Assembly (NCBI GenBank): GCA_023251775.1 | Contig: JAHEYC010000021.1 | Coordinates: 1 to 43,940 of the forward strand | Source: Sphingobacteriaceae bacterium | GTDB taxonomy: Bacteria > Bacteroidota > Bacteroidia > B-17B0 > Aurantibacillaceae | Direction of reading: 5' to 3' | DNA length: 43,940 nt | Shown: one piece after another, positions 1 to 7,485 of the stretch | How the letters are laid out: the number at the start of each line of letters is the position of its first letter | Numbering within the stretch: the stretch's first letter is position 1 | Position numbers and translations under genes: made by a program | Notes under the pieces: generated by a model | Told to the model about the DNA's origin: nothing | Seen by the model: the letters and a program-made list of their open reading frames with translations, nothing else | The model's database searches: none

Positions 1-585
1 GATACACGCGGTGGTGCAGCTTTATCTATTAAGAGTATTGTAAATAAGCCTATCAAATTTGTTGGAACAGGCGAAAAGATGGATGCGCTGGATGTATTCT
101 ATCCCGAGCGTATGGCCGATCGTATTTTGGGAATGGGCGACGTTGTAACTTTAGTTGAACGCGCGCAAGAACAATTTAACGAAGAAGAAGCACGCAAACT
201 TTCCAAAAAAATTGCCACAAATAAATTCGACTTCAACGATTTTATTGCGCAATTACAACAGATCAAAAAAATGGGTAACCTAAAAGATCTTGTGGGTATG
301 ATACCGGGCGTTGGAAAAGCAATTAAAGATGTAGATATTAATGATGATGCCTTTAAAGGAATTGAGGCTATTATTTCATCAATGACACCACAAGAGCGAT
401 TGAAACCGGAATTATTAAATGGGGCCCGTAAATTACGAATTGCCAAGGGTAGCGGACAAGGCATTACTGAAGTAAATAAATTACTAAAACAGTTTGAAGA
501 AACCCGAAAAATGATGCGCATGATGAACGATAAGAACGCAATGGCAAAGATGATGCGCAATATGCCCAAGATGCCGGGGAAATAG
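1..585 (+). CDS. ffh: Signal recognition particle protein Ffh (SRP54), C-terminal part
   Basis: The reading frame is open from the first base, so the gene starts outside the window; 194 residues are visible. The first residues (DTRGGAAL) and PIKFVGTGEKMDAL at about 17-30 are the last GTPase-domain motifs of the SRP54 NG domain. They are followed by the helical M domain, which ends in a methionine-rich tail (KMMRNMPKMPGK). Ffh binds 4.5S RNA and signal peptides and delivers ribosomes to the membrane receptor FtsY. The TAG stop lies only nine bases before the left inverted repeat of the GxxExxY element, and no independent terminator is visible between them. The family assignment is secure. Confidence 0.97.
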   Translation, partial: DTRGGAALSIKSIVNKPIKFVGTGEKMDALDVFYPERMADRILGMGDVVTLVERAQEQFNEEEARKLSKKIATNKFDFNDFIAQLQQIKKMGNLKDLVGMIPGVGKAIKDVDINDDAFKGIEAIISSMTPQERLKPELLNGARKLRIAKGSGQGITEVNKLLKQFEETRKMMRMMNDKNAMAKMMRNMPKMPGK

Positions 586-594
586 GAGGTTATT

Positions 595-624
595 AGCCAC
601 GAATTACACGAATTTCACTAATCT
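595..624 (+). repeat. Left terminal inverted repeat of the GxxExxY element
   Basis: This pairs with 1180-1209, 29 of 30 positions matching. It is built of three 9-base units beginning CAC (CACGAATTA, CACGAATTT, CACTAATCT). It starts nine bases after the ffh stop. Confidence 0.85.
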
Positions 625-686
625 AGACGCACAATTACATAAGTTATATAAAAGGAGTTAAGAATTTCACTAAACTAAACGCCTAA

Positions 687-1115
687 GTGGAAAATCATGA
701 GGAAATATTTACTGTAAATGAAGACATTGGTCTTTATGGAGTGGATAATTTAATTTATAGAGAGGAAGTCTATTCGTTTATTGCGTGTTGTTTTGAAGTA
801 CACAAAACTTTGGGTAAAGGGTTTTTGGAAGCGGTTTATAAAGATGCCCTTTGTTATGAGCTAAAACAAAAGAATATTCCTTATGAAAGGGAAAAGAAAT
901 TTGAGATCGAATATAAGGATATTGTTCTTCCACATTATTATTTTTGCGATCTTATGATCTATGGTAAAATAATTGTGGAGATCAAGGCGCAAGAAGATAT
1001 TATAAATTCCAGCTATAAACAATTAATAAATTACCTTGCTGCCTCAAATACAAAATTAGGACTGCTTGTAAACTTTGGGGAAGAGAGTTTAAAATTTAAG
1101 CGTGTGGTTCTTTAA
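687..1115 (+). CDS. GxxExxY family protein (PD-(D/E)XK nuclease fold)
   Basis: A 142-residue protein. The family signature G-x-x-E-x-x-Y is GFLEAVY at residues 45-51. An Asp at 88 followed by the pair E98-I-K100 fits the catalytic core of PD-(D/E)XK nucleases, and YKQLINYL follows at 110-117. This matches the GxxExxY family, whose members are known to belong to the PD-(D/E)XK superfamily; the cellular role of the family is not established. The start is GTG, the first codon after an in-frame stop at 684-686, and no in-frame ATG is nearby; it sits directly behind the inner left repeat box. The gene is the only cargo between the nested inverted repeats at 595-624 and 1180-1209. Activity on those repeats is my inference. 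Confidence 0.85.
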   Translation: MENHEEIFTVNEDIGLYGVDNLIYREEVYSFIACCFEVHKTLGKGFLEAVYKDALCYELKQKNIPYEREKKFEIEYKDIVLPHYYFCDLMIYGKIIVEIKAQEDIINSSYKQLINYLAASNTKLGLLVNFGEESLKFKRVVL

Positions 1116-1163
1116 TGCAGTTAGATCTATATACACAGATTAGTGAAATTAGAAATAAAAATA

Positions 1164-1171
1164 TATATTTG
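1164..1171 (+). promoter_or_regulatory. Possible -7 box (TATATTTG) for folD inside the element's right arm
   Basis: TATATTTG matches the Bacteroidota -7 consensus TAnnTTTG and lies 54 bases before the folD start. No TTG is found at the expected distance upstream, so only half of a promoter is visible. Confidence 0.3.
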
Positions 1172-1179
1172 TTACACAC

Positions 1180-1209
1180 AGATTAGTGAAATTAGTGTAA
1201 TTCGTGGCT
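1180..1209 (-). repeat. Right terminal inverted repeat of the GxxExxY element
   Basis: The reverse complement of this segment matches 595-624 with one mismatch. A further copy of its box AGATTAGTGAAATT lies 42 bases inward at 1138-1151. Confidence 0.85.
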
Positions 1210-1225
1210 TAAAAAAGTAAGAAAA

Positions 1226-2107
1226 ATGGAATTAATAGACGGAAAAAAAATATCATTGCAATTGCAGAGCGAAATTGCAGAAGAAGTAAAAACAATTGTT
1301 TCTAAAGGCGGAAAGCAACCACACTTGGCTGCTGTTCTTGTAGGAAATGATGGTGGAAGCGAAACATATGTAGCCGCAAAAATAAAAGCCTGTGAGAATG
1401 TTGGTTTCAAATCAACATTTATACGTCATACAAGTGAAGTGACTGAAGCTGAACTTTTAGCAACCGTGGTTAAATTAAATAATGATAAAGATATTGATGG
1501 CTATATCGTTCAAATGCCATTACCAAAACATATTGATGAACAAAAAATAATTAAAGCGGTTGATCCTGCCAAAGATGTGGATGGTTTTCATCCCGTTAAT
1601 GTTGGTAGAATGGTTTTGAGTTTACCATCTTATATTAGCGCAACTCCGAATGGAATTGTTGAACTCATCAAACGTTACAAAATTGAAACTAGCGGAAAAC
1701 ACTGTGTCGTTATTGGTCGTAGTAATATTGTTGGCTCACCTATGAGTATTTTAATGGCAAAAAATAATGCCTTTGCAAATTGCACGGTTACCATTTGCCA
1801 TAGCAAAACAAAAGATATTTCTTTTTTCACCAAACAAGCCGATATTATTATTTGCGCTTTAGGTAAGCCTGAATTTTTAACCGCTGATATGGTTAAACAA
1901 GGTGCCGTAGTAATTGATGTTGGTACAACTCGCGTTACAAGCACCGAAACAAAAAGTGGTTTTAAATTAAAAGGTGATGTGAAGTTTGATGAAGTGGCAC
2001 CTAAATGTTCGTTTATTACTCCGGTTCCGGGTGGAGTAGGACCTATGACAATTGCTTCTTTGTTGAGTAACACTTTGCTTGCTTCAAAAAAAGTGATCTA
2101 CAAGTAA
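1226..2107 (+). CDS. folD: Bifunctional methylenetetrahydrofolate dehydrogenase / methenyltetrahydrofolate cyclohydrolase FolD
   Basis: FolD interconverts 5,10-methylene-, 5,10-methenyl- and 10-formyl-tetrahydrofolate in the cytoplasm, supplying one-carbon units for purines and formyl-Met-tRNA. The 293-residue length is normal. Visible landmarks are Y48 and K52 (YVAAK, the catalytic lysine), QMPLP at 96-100, D119 in the KDVDGFHP loop, the NADP-binding loop GRSNIVG at 164-170, and PGGVGPMT near the C terminus. K52, Q96 and D119 correspond to the catalytic K54, Q98 and D121 of the E. coli enzyme. It is transcribed alone, with the GxxExxY element in its leader and a long inverted repeat after its stop. 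Confidence 0.97.
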   Translation: MELIDGKKISLQLQSEIAEEVKTIVSKGGKQPHLAAVLVGNDGGSETYVAAKIKACENVGFKSTFIRHTSEVTEAELLATVVKLNNDKDIDGYIVQMPLPKHIDEQKIIKAVDPAKDVDGFHPVNVGRMVLSLPSYISATPNGIVELIKRYKIETSGKHCVVIGRSNIVGSPMSILMAKNNAFANCTVTICHSKTKDISFFTKQADIIICALGKPEFLTADMVKQGAVVIDVGTTRVTSTETKSGFKLKGDVKFDEVAPKCSFITPVPGGVGPMTIASLLSNTLLASKKVIYK

Positions 2108-2119
2108 TTTTGGAAAGTC

Positions 2120-2198
2120 GCCCTTCGACTACGCTCAGGGTGACATCGTCTGAAAGTCGGTCTGCATAGCTGAGTCACCCTGAGCGTAGTCGAAGGGC
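2120..2198. repeat. Perfect 25-bp inverted repeat between convergent genes
   Basis: The arms 2120-2144 and 2174-2198 are exact reverse complements with a 29-base loop; the core reads CCCTTCGACTACGCTCAGGG. It sits between the folD stop and the end of the leftward sugar operon, where a bidirectional terminator would be expected. However, no T-tract follows either arm, and sequences of this kind are dispersed repeats in several genomes. Its function is unknown. Confidence 0.75.
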
Positions 2199-2206
2199 AT
2201 GTGGTA

Positions 2207-3052
2207 CTATTTATTCTTAATGAATAACTTGTAAAATAAGTTGCGTAAGAGTTGTAACAAAAAAGAATTCACTCCCGCAGTCATCACCCAAAAATAAGAA
2301 AGCTTATAGCGTTTGTCTTTGTAAACTGCTTTTGTAAATTCTCTGAATAATCTAGCTTGATCAAATTTTAATTCTTTATTACTGGTAGATTGTGCTGAGA
2401 TACGAAATTTTCCCAATGGCTCGGGAATAACGTAAAGATCTCCTTGTAATAATAATTCCAAAAGCATATCAAGATCAAAGGTCCAGTTATTTCCTTTTTC
2501 AAATTTTGGTTCAGGAATTTTATCGTAATGTTCTTTTTTAAATAAAGCACCGTTGGGTTCGCCTAGAATATTAGAGCCGTATAAAAAATTTGCGCGTATG
2601 GCCCAAAAAGCAGAGAACAAACCTGTACCAAACAAAAACTTCTTTAAGTACACTTGTTTGCTTTCGTCATTAATGATTGAAACATATCCATTCACTAGCG
2701 AAACATTTTTGTATTTTGGATCTTCCATAATGGCCACTTCTTTTTCTAAAGTAACAAGTGCCATACCATCATCGGCGCCCATAAATGTTAAGTATTTTCC
2801 TGTAGCGTAAGTAAAAACTTTAAGGTAATTGTATTTTATCCCCATGTTCTTTTCGTTCGAAAAGATCTTGACGCGCGAATCGTTGTACGCTTTTATTAAT
2901 TCGAGTGTTCTATCGGTTGAACAATTATCAGAAATGATGACCTCAATGTTCTTGTAGGTTTGCCCCAAAACGCAATCCATTGTTTCGTTGATGTATTTCT
3001 CACCATTGTAAACCGGAATGCAAACACTAACAAGTGGTCCTGAAGCAGACAT
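2207..3052 (-). CDS. Family 2 glycosyltransferase
   Basis: A 281-residue protein with a GT-A fold start: VSVCIPVYNGEKYI at about 8-21, the nucleotide-binding SDNCSTD at 41-47, and the metal-binding acidic pair in GADDG at 92-96. The C terminus is basic with a hydrophobic patch (FFWV/VNSFLLQLL-type residues) that may lie on the membrane. It should transfer a sugar from a nucleotide donor during surface polysaccharide synthesis. It is the last gene of the rfbF operon and starts directly against the stop of the CmcI-like gene. A natural inference is that it uses the modified CDP-sugar made by the genes upstream; donor and acceptor cannot be read from sequence. Confidence 0.88.
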   Translation of the reverse strand: MSASGPLVSVCIPVYNGEKYINETMDCVLGQTYKNIEVIISDNCSTDRTLELIKAYNDSRVKIFSNEKNMGIKYNYLKVFTYATGKYLTFMGADDGMALVTLEKEVAIMEDPKYKNVSLVNGYVSIINDESKQVYLKKFLFGTGLFSAFWAIRANFLYGSNILGEPNGALFKKEHYDKIPEPKFEKGNNWTFDLDMLLELLLQGDLYVIPEPLGKFRISAQSTSNKELKFDQARLFREFTKAVYKDKRYKLSYFWVMTAGVNSFLLQLLRNLFYKLFIKNK

Positions 3053-3784
3053 TTATTTTATGCGTTTTAAATAGCCGTCGGGCGCAACACTAATTAAGAT
3101 CTTATTATCAATGCTCTTATCAATAACAAAATTATGGTTGGTCTTTAAAAATTCGAACACTGCTGTTTTAGGATTACTTCCAACATCCCAAGGTCTATCA
3201 TCGTAAACGCCTTTTGGAAGATCTTCAACTACAGTATCAAACACTACGCAATACGAACCAACTGTTGTTAATTCTGCGTAGGCTTTTAATTCTTCCAATA
3301 CATGATCGTGTGTATGATTTGAATCGAATAAAACCATCACCGTTTTTTTACCTTTGGCATGATCTTTAACTTGCTGCACAATGGCCGGATCAATAGCAGA
3401 ACCTTGGATCATCTTAATGCGTTTTGCCATTGGATGAGCAATGATCTCTTTTTTATTGTGTTCGCGAATATCAATATCAATTCCTAAGATCTCGCCTTTA
3501 CCGATAAGTTCTAAAATAGAAGCGTAAAATATAAGTGAACCACCGTGAGCAATTCCTGTTTCGATGATAAGATCGGGTTTGATATCCCAAATTAATTCCT
3601 GCATGATCACAATATCTTGTGGATACTGAATGATCGGCCTACCCATCCATTTGAAATTATAAGAATATCTTGAATCGATGGATTCTTTTAAGAACTCGTT
3701 GGTTACTTTTTTAAGTGATGCATTTTTCCCTTGTAATTCAATATTGGCCTCACACTCTTTTTTAAATTTTTCTATTTCGTTCAT
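3053..3784 (-). CDS. CmcI-like SAM-dependent methyltransferase / cephalosporin hydroxylase family protein
   Basis: A 243-residue protein of the CmcI / rhamnosyl O-methyltransferase family. The SAM-binding region shows ETGIAHGGS at 75-83 and GIDIDI at 101-106; DSNHTHDHV at 154-162 carries the family's metal and active-site acidic and histidine residues. Family members methylate hydroxyl groups of sugars or small molecules; the hydroxylase name is historical. Eight bases separate it from the methyltransferase gene upstream. In this operon it most likely O-methylates the deoxysugar or the growing glycan, which is inference from context. Confidence 0.85.
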   Translation of the reverse strand: MNEIEKFKKECEANIELQGKNASLKKVTNEFLKESIDSRYSYNFKWMGRPIIQYPQDIVIMQELIWDIKPDLIIETGIAHGGSLIFYASILELIGKGEILGIDIDIREHNKKEIIAHPMAKRIKMIQGSAIDPAIVQQVKDHAKGKKTVMVLFDSNHTHDHVLEELKAYAELTTVGSYCVVFDTVVEDLPKGVYDDRPWDVGSNPKTAVFEFLKTNHNFVIDKSIDNKILISVAPDGYLKRIK

Positions 3785-3792
3785 TGCTTATC

Positions 3793-4869
3793 TTATAAAG
3801 TTATTAATTTGATATTTAATTTATCGGCAACAGGCTTAATTTCGTTCAGATAGTTAATGTTCATCACGATGGCTGTTTCAATGTTGTATTTAGAGATATC
3901 CTCCGGTTTTATAATGGGGTGACCGGTCCCGCCCAAGAATTGGTTTTGTTTTTTTGGATTGATATCGATCACACATTTTACTTTGGTGGCATCCTTGTCA
4001 ATTAAATTCAGAAAGGTAGAACCCTTTGCGCCCGCACCCCAAATGGCTATATTTTTATGTTTGGAAACTAGATCGGTATATTCTTTTATTTTATCATTAA
4101 AACGAATATTGTAAGTTTTGATCTCGCGCTTTTCAATTTGTTTTTTTACTTTTCCAAGATCGGCGATCACGTAAATGTACTGACCGTTGAAAAAATGTCC
4201 GCCTACACTTTCGGTAAAGAACTGCTGTAATGTTTCTAAAGTAAAATAATTGCAATGCTCATAAAATACATCTTCGCTTGCATTATTATTCACGATCCAC
4301 TCAAATGTTGGAACTTCAATGTAAATAAATCCTTTGTTATTATTTGCCTTTGCAACTGTTTGAATAAAATCGAATGGTTTTGAGATATGCTCAAGTGTGT
4401 GACGCAAAATAATAGATTCAGCACCCACATTAGAATATTTATCCGAGAAAAAATCCTTGATCACTTTTGGAGAATCGCCTTCGTAGGTTGGATCAAAACC
4501 TATCACATCTTCACCGGCTGCTAAAAGCATATTCATAAAATACGCTTTACCGCATCCTATTTCTACAATTTTTTTACCCAACATATTGTTGGTCTTCATA
4601 ATGTGAATAACGTTGCGCAAATGATCTTGAAAAAATCCTGAATTACTTTGTTCATTTTGGTAATGCTGATCGTAATCAATGATTGAATCATCAAAATTGG
4701 CACTGAACACAAAACCGTTATCTAATGATTGCGCAAGGGTGACATTTATTTTTTTAGCAGCCTTTGCTAATTCAGGCGTAGGATAAACCATGTTCTGAAT
4801 AAGCGGAACGCCTTTTTGTTCGTATATCACTTTGGTATTCGAACTACCTGTTAATGGACATGTTATCAT
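3793..4869 (-). CDS. Class I SAM methyltransferase with C-methyltransferase C-terminal domain
   Basis: A 358-residue protein. Motif I of the SAM fold is VEIGCGKAYF at 102-111 with the acidic GFDPTYEGD after it, and a FYEHCNYF segment resembles the catalytic Y-H-E-H-F of sugar C-methyltransferases. The C-terminal third (IAIWGAGAKGSTFLNL) is the second Rossmann-like domain typical of the TylC3/NovU group. Unlike its operon partner at 5711-6937 it lacks the four-cysteine zinc site; only Cys4 remains of that pattern. It overlaps the preceding SDR gene by 26 bases. It probably modifies the same nucleotide sugar, but the position methylated is unknown, and it may act on another carbon or an oxygen. 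Confidence 0.82.
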   Translation of the reverse strand: MITCPLTGSSNTKVIYEQKGVPLIQNMVYPTPELAKAAKKINVTLAQSLDNGFVFSANFDDSIIDYDQHYQNEQSNSGFFQDHLRNVIHIMKTNNMLGKKIVEIGCGKAYFMNMLLAAGEDVIGFDPTYEGDSPKVIKDFFSDKYSNVGAESIILRHTLEHISKPFDFIQTVAKANNNKGFIYIEVPTFEWIVNNNASEDVFYEHCNYFTLETLQQFFTESVGGHFFNGQYIYVIADLGKVKKQIEKREIKTYNIRFNDKIKEYTDLVSKHKNIAIWGAGAKGSTFLNLIDKDATKVKCVIDINPKKQNQFLGGTGHPIIKPEDISKYNIETAIVMNINYLNEIKPVADKLNIKLITL

Positions 4870-5710
4870 TTAAAATAAGTTTTGATTTTTTAGTGTCGCC
4901 CCAAAATTTCATGGGTTCATAATCGGGATAGGGGTAATGGCCTAAATTGAGTTTTATGTGTTTATGATTTTGTGATAAATGATCTTCTACTAATTTTTTA
5001 ATGGTGATCGGAACGCCGCTACAACAGTTGATGATGCCCTCCACTTTTTGTTGCAATGCGAATATAACTATATTTTCCGAAACGGCTGTAACGGGTAAAT
5101 AATCACGCTCTTGATCTCCCTTACTCATATTGAATACCTGCTCATTAGCAGCTAGGGCTTTTTCTAAAAGGGGAATAATAGACTTCTCGCTTTGACCTTT
5201 TCCGTGCATATAAAATAGTCGCACCCATTTAAAATTAAACGAGAATTTGGTCTTTAGTGCTTCTAATTCCATTCGCAATTTATTTTTAGCAATTGGATAA
5301 GCAATGGTTGGTTCGCTTTTCATATCCTCACTCAGCAGGCCTTCTTTCATCCCATATTCTAAACATGTACCAATGCAAGTAAGATCTTTTAGTCCGTTCG
5401 AGATCAAATTTTCAAGAAATTTTTTTTGTGCAGGAAGTTCTTTGGTGATATGATCCTCACTTTTGAAATTGGCTAAATGTCCCCAACCTAAATGGATCAT
5501 CTTATCCGGTGAATTAAATTTTTTAAAAAGATCTTCCGATGTTGTATCATACATATCGTACTCTACAAATTGTATCTTGTTAAACCACTCTTTTTCTTTG
5601 GCTCTTGCAAGATCGTTGGATGTACCAATAACCGTAACGCCACGCTTTAGTAATTCTTGTACAACATAATTACCAATAAAACCATTGCAGCCTGTTACTA
5701 ATACTTTCAT
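4844..5710 (-). CDS. NAD(P)-dependent epimerase/reductase (extended SDR)
   Basis: A 288-residue Rossmann protein with GCNGFIG at 7-13, a conserved Thr in GTCLEYG near 115, and the catalytic pair Y138/K142 (YPIAK). It belongs to the sugar-nucleotide epimerase/dehydratase SDRs. In deoxysugar pathways this position is usually filled by the 4-ketoreductase that finishes the sugar, which would suit a cluster that makes CDP-4-keto-6-deoxyglucose and has no other reductase. Its start abuts the stop of the C-methyltransferase gene with no gap, so the two are translationally coupled. Confidence 0.85.
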   Translation of the reverse strand: MKVLVTGCNGFIGNYVVQELLKRGVTVIGTSNDLARAKEKEWFNKIQFVEYDMYDTTSEDLFKKFNSPDKMIHLGWGHLANFKSEDHITKELPAQKKFLENLISNGLKDLTCIGTCLEYGMKEGLLSEDMKSEPTIAYPIAKNKLRMELEALKTKFSFNFKWVRLFYMHGKGQSEKSIIPLLEKALAANEQVFNMSKGDQERDYLPVTAVSENIVIFALQQKVEGIINCCSGVPITIKKLVEDHLSQNHKHIKLNLGHYPYPDYEPMKFWGDTKKSKLILNDNMSINR

Positions 5711-6937
5711 TTACAGTGTTTGCAATTTTGGGATAGGAACCACAAATTTGCAGCCCCAAGCGTTTACGTAATCTAATTGTTTTACAATTTCATCTTTGAT
5801 ATTCCAAGGAAGGATGATGATAAAATCGGGTTTATCTTTTTTAATGCGATCTTCTTGCACAATAGGAATATGACTTGCGGGCATGAATTTATGTTGCTTG
5901 GCAGGATTTGCATCCACCACAAAACTGATCATATCATTTTTAACTCCACAATAATTCAATAAGGTATTTCCTTTAGCAGCCGCGCCATAAGCAGCCACTT
6001 TTTTACCTGCACGTTTTTGTTTCAATAAAAAATCTAACAGATCATTTTTAACTGTTTCGATCTTGGTTTGAAAATTCTTATAGTAATCAATCTTCAACAT
6101 TCCTGCATCTTTTTCTTTTTGCAACATCACCGCCACATTTGACCCAATTGGTTTTGAACTATCTTCTTTATGTTTTGCAAAAATGCGTAACGATCCGCCA
6201 TGGGTTGGAACTTCTTCCACATCAAACATCACTAAACCTTGCGCTTCAAATATTTTACTTACTGTTGTAAATGAGAGATACGAAAAATGCTCGTGATAAA
6301 TTGTATCAAATTGATTGTTTAATACTAATTGATATAAATGTGGAAATTCCATGGTAATAACACCGTTCTCTTTCAACATCACTTTCATGCCACCAACAAA
6401 ATCGTTGATATCAGGAACGTGAGCTAACACATTATTTCCCAATAGAAGATCTGTTTTCTTGCCTTCGCCGGCTAATTTTGTTGCTAATCGCACGCCAAAA
6501 AAATCAACCACAGAGGGAATTCCTTTTTTAATGGCCACCGCTGCCGTATTGGCTGTTGGCTCAATGCCAAGTACAGGGACATTTTTTTCTTTGAAGTATT
6601 GTAACAAATAACCGTCGTTAGAAGCAATTTCGGTAACTAAACTTTTTTCGTTATAACCAAAACGCGCGATCATCATCTCGGTATATTTTTTGCTATGCGC
6701 TAACCAGCTTGTTGAAAATGAAGAAAAGTACGCGTAATCACTATTAAAAATATCTTCCGATTTTTTGTATTCGTCAACTTGCACCAAAAAACATTTTTCG
6801 CAAGCCATTACTTTTAACGGATAAAATACTTCCGGCTCATTTAATTGTTGAGCGGTTAAGTATGAATTAGAAGCAGGACTATTTACCAGATCGGCAAATT
6901 CAGTTTCAACTTTATGTTTGCAAAAGCGACATTCCAT
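5711..6937 (-). CDS. Nucleotide-sugar C-methyltransferase (TylC3/NovU type)
   Basis: A 408-residue protein with the full three-part layout of sugar C-methyltransferases: an N-terminal zinc-binding part with C3/C6 and C46/C49, a SAM-binding domain (VTEIASNDGYLL at 101-112, GIEPTANTA after it), and the C-terminal domain (VAAYGAAAKGNTLLNY). The catalytic stretch YHEHFSY at 214-220 is the one that in TylC3 holds the active-site Tyr and His. Characterised members methylate C-3 of 4-keto-deoxysugars, giving a branched sugar. A 3-C-methyl branch is therefore likely here; the exact carbon and stereochemistry are inference. Confidence 0.92.
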   Translation of the reverse strand: MECRFCKHKVETEFADLVNSPASNSYLTAQQLNEPEVFYPLKVMACEKCFLVQVDEYKKSEDIFNSDYAYFSSFSTSWLAHSKKYTEMMIARFGYNEKSLVTEIASNDGYLLQYFKEKNVPVLGIEPTANTAAVAIKKGIPSVVDFFGVRLATKLAGEGKKTDLLLGNNVLAHVPDINDFVGGMKVMLKENGVITMEFPHLYQLVLNNQFDTIYHEHFSYLSFTTVSKIFEAQGLVMFDVEEVPTHGGSLRIFAKHKEDSSKPIGSNVAVMLQKEKDAGMLKIDYYKNFQTKIETVKNDLLDFLLKQKRAGKKVAAYGAAAKGNTLLNYCGVKNDMISFVVDANPAKQHKFMPASHIPIVQEDRIKKDKPDFIIILPWNIKDEIVKQLDYVNAWGCKFVVPIPKLQTL

Positions 6938-6939
6938 AA

Positions 6940-7485
6940 TTAGATTCCTTTAAACGTATTATCAATTAATTTGTAGGTCTTATCTTTTTCTGAGACCATC
7001 ACAGGAGGCAAAGGCCATTTAATATTCAGTGCAGGATCATCAAAGCGTAAACCTCTATCCGCATCGGACGTATAATATTCGGTGTGATGATAAATAAGCT
7101 CCGAATCATCTTCCAATGTTTGAAAACCATGCGCAAAATCCTCCGGCATATAGATCATCTTTTTATTCTCTGCCGAAAGTTCAACCGTTACGTGTTGTAA
7201 AAATGTTGGAGAATATTTTCTAAGATCAACAATAACATCTAGTACAGCACCGCGTATGCAACGAATTAATTTTATTTCTTGATACGGAGGAATTTGATAA
7301 TGCATTCCACGAATGGTTCCCTTATTTCTGTTCCATGAATGATTCAATTGCACAAATTCTTTTTTGTGACCAATTTGTTGGAATTCTTTTTTGCAGAATG
7401 TGCGCGCAAAACCTCCTCGTGCATCCGTTAATAAATTCAATGATACAATGTACGCGCCTTTTAATTTTGTTTCTTCAAATGTCAT
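6940..7485 (-). CDS. dTDP-4-dehydrorhamnose 3,5-epimerase family protein (RmlC-like cupin)
   Basis: A cupin epimerase of 181 residues when started at the ATG at 7485. That start forms an ATGA overlap with the rfbG stop and gives the usual family N terminus (MTFEETKLKG); a start nine bases upstream (7494) is also possible. H62 in RGMHYQ is the catalytic base and Y132 in the IYHHTEYY stretch is the catalytic acid position; PEDFAHGF at 114-121 is the cupin core. The substrate here is more likely the CDP-4-keto-6-deoxyglucose made by RfbG than a dTDP sugar. Some relatives epimerise only C-3 or only C-5, and the sequence does not tell which. Confidence 0.88.
   Translation of the reverse strand: MTFEETKLKGAYIVSLNLLTDARGGFARTFCKKEFQQIGHKKEFVQLNHSWNRNKGTIRGMHYQIPPYQEIKLIRCIRGAVLDVIVDLRKYSPTFLQHVTVELSAENKKMIYMPEDFAHGFQTLEDDSELIYHHTEYYTSDADRGLRFDDPALNIKWPLPPVMVSEKDKTYKLIDNTFKGI

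Larger units (their letters stand above)
595..1209. mobile_element. GxxExxY nuclease gene enclosed by nested inverted repeats (putative mobile palindromic element)
   Basis: The outer ends 595-624 and 1180-1209 are 30-base inverted repeats with one mismatch, beginning AGCCACGAATTACAC. Inside each end lies a second copy of the box AATTTCACTAATCT: 612-625 and, with one change, 664-677 on the left; and, as AGATTAGTGAAATT, 1138-1151 and 1180-1193 on the right. The only gene inside is the GxxExxY protein. Gene-less relatives with the same two-box ends occur at 35352-35499 and 38176-38318. No target-site duplication is evident. Mobility is inferred from this repetition and has not been shown. Confidence 0.65.

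Noticed and set aside
595-686. CRISPR-like or iteron-like array
   Set aside because: The 9-base units directly abut with no spacers and form palindrome arms, so neither a CRISPR array nor a replication origin fits.
2099-2206. Classic bidirectional terminator for folD and the sugar operon
   Set aside because: The inverted repeat lacks T-tracts and has a 29-base loop; I list it as a repeat instead.
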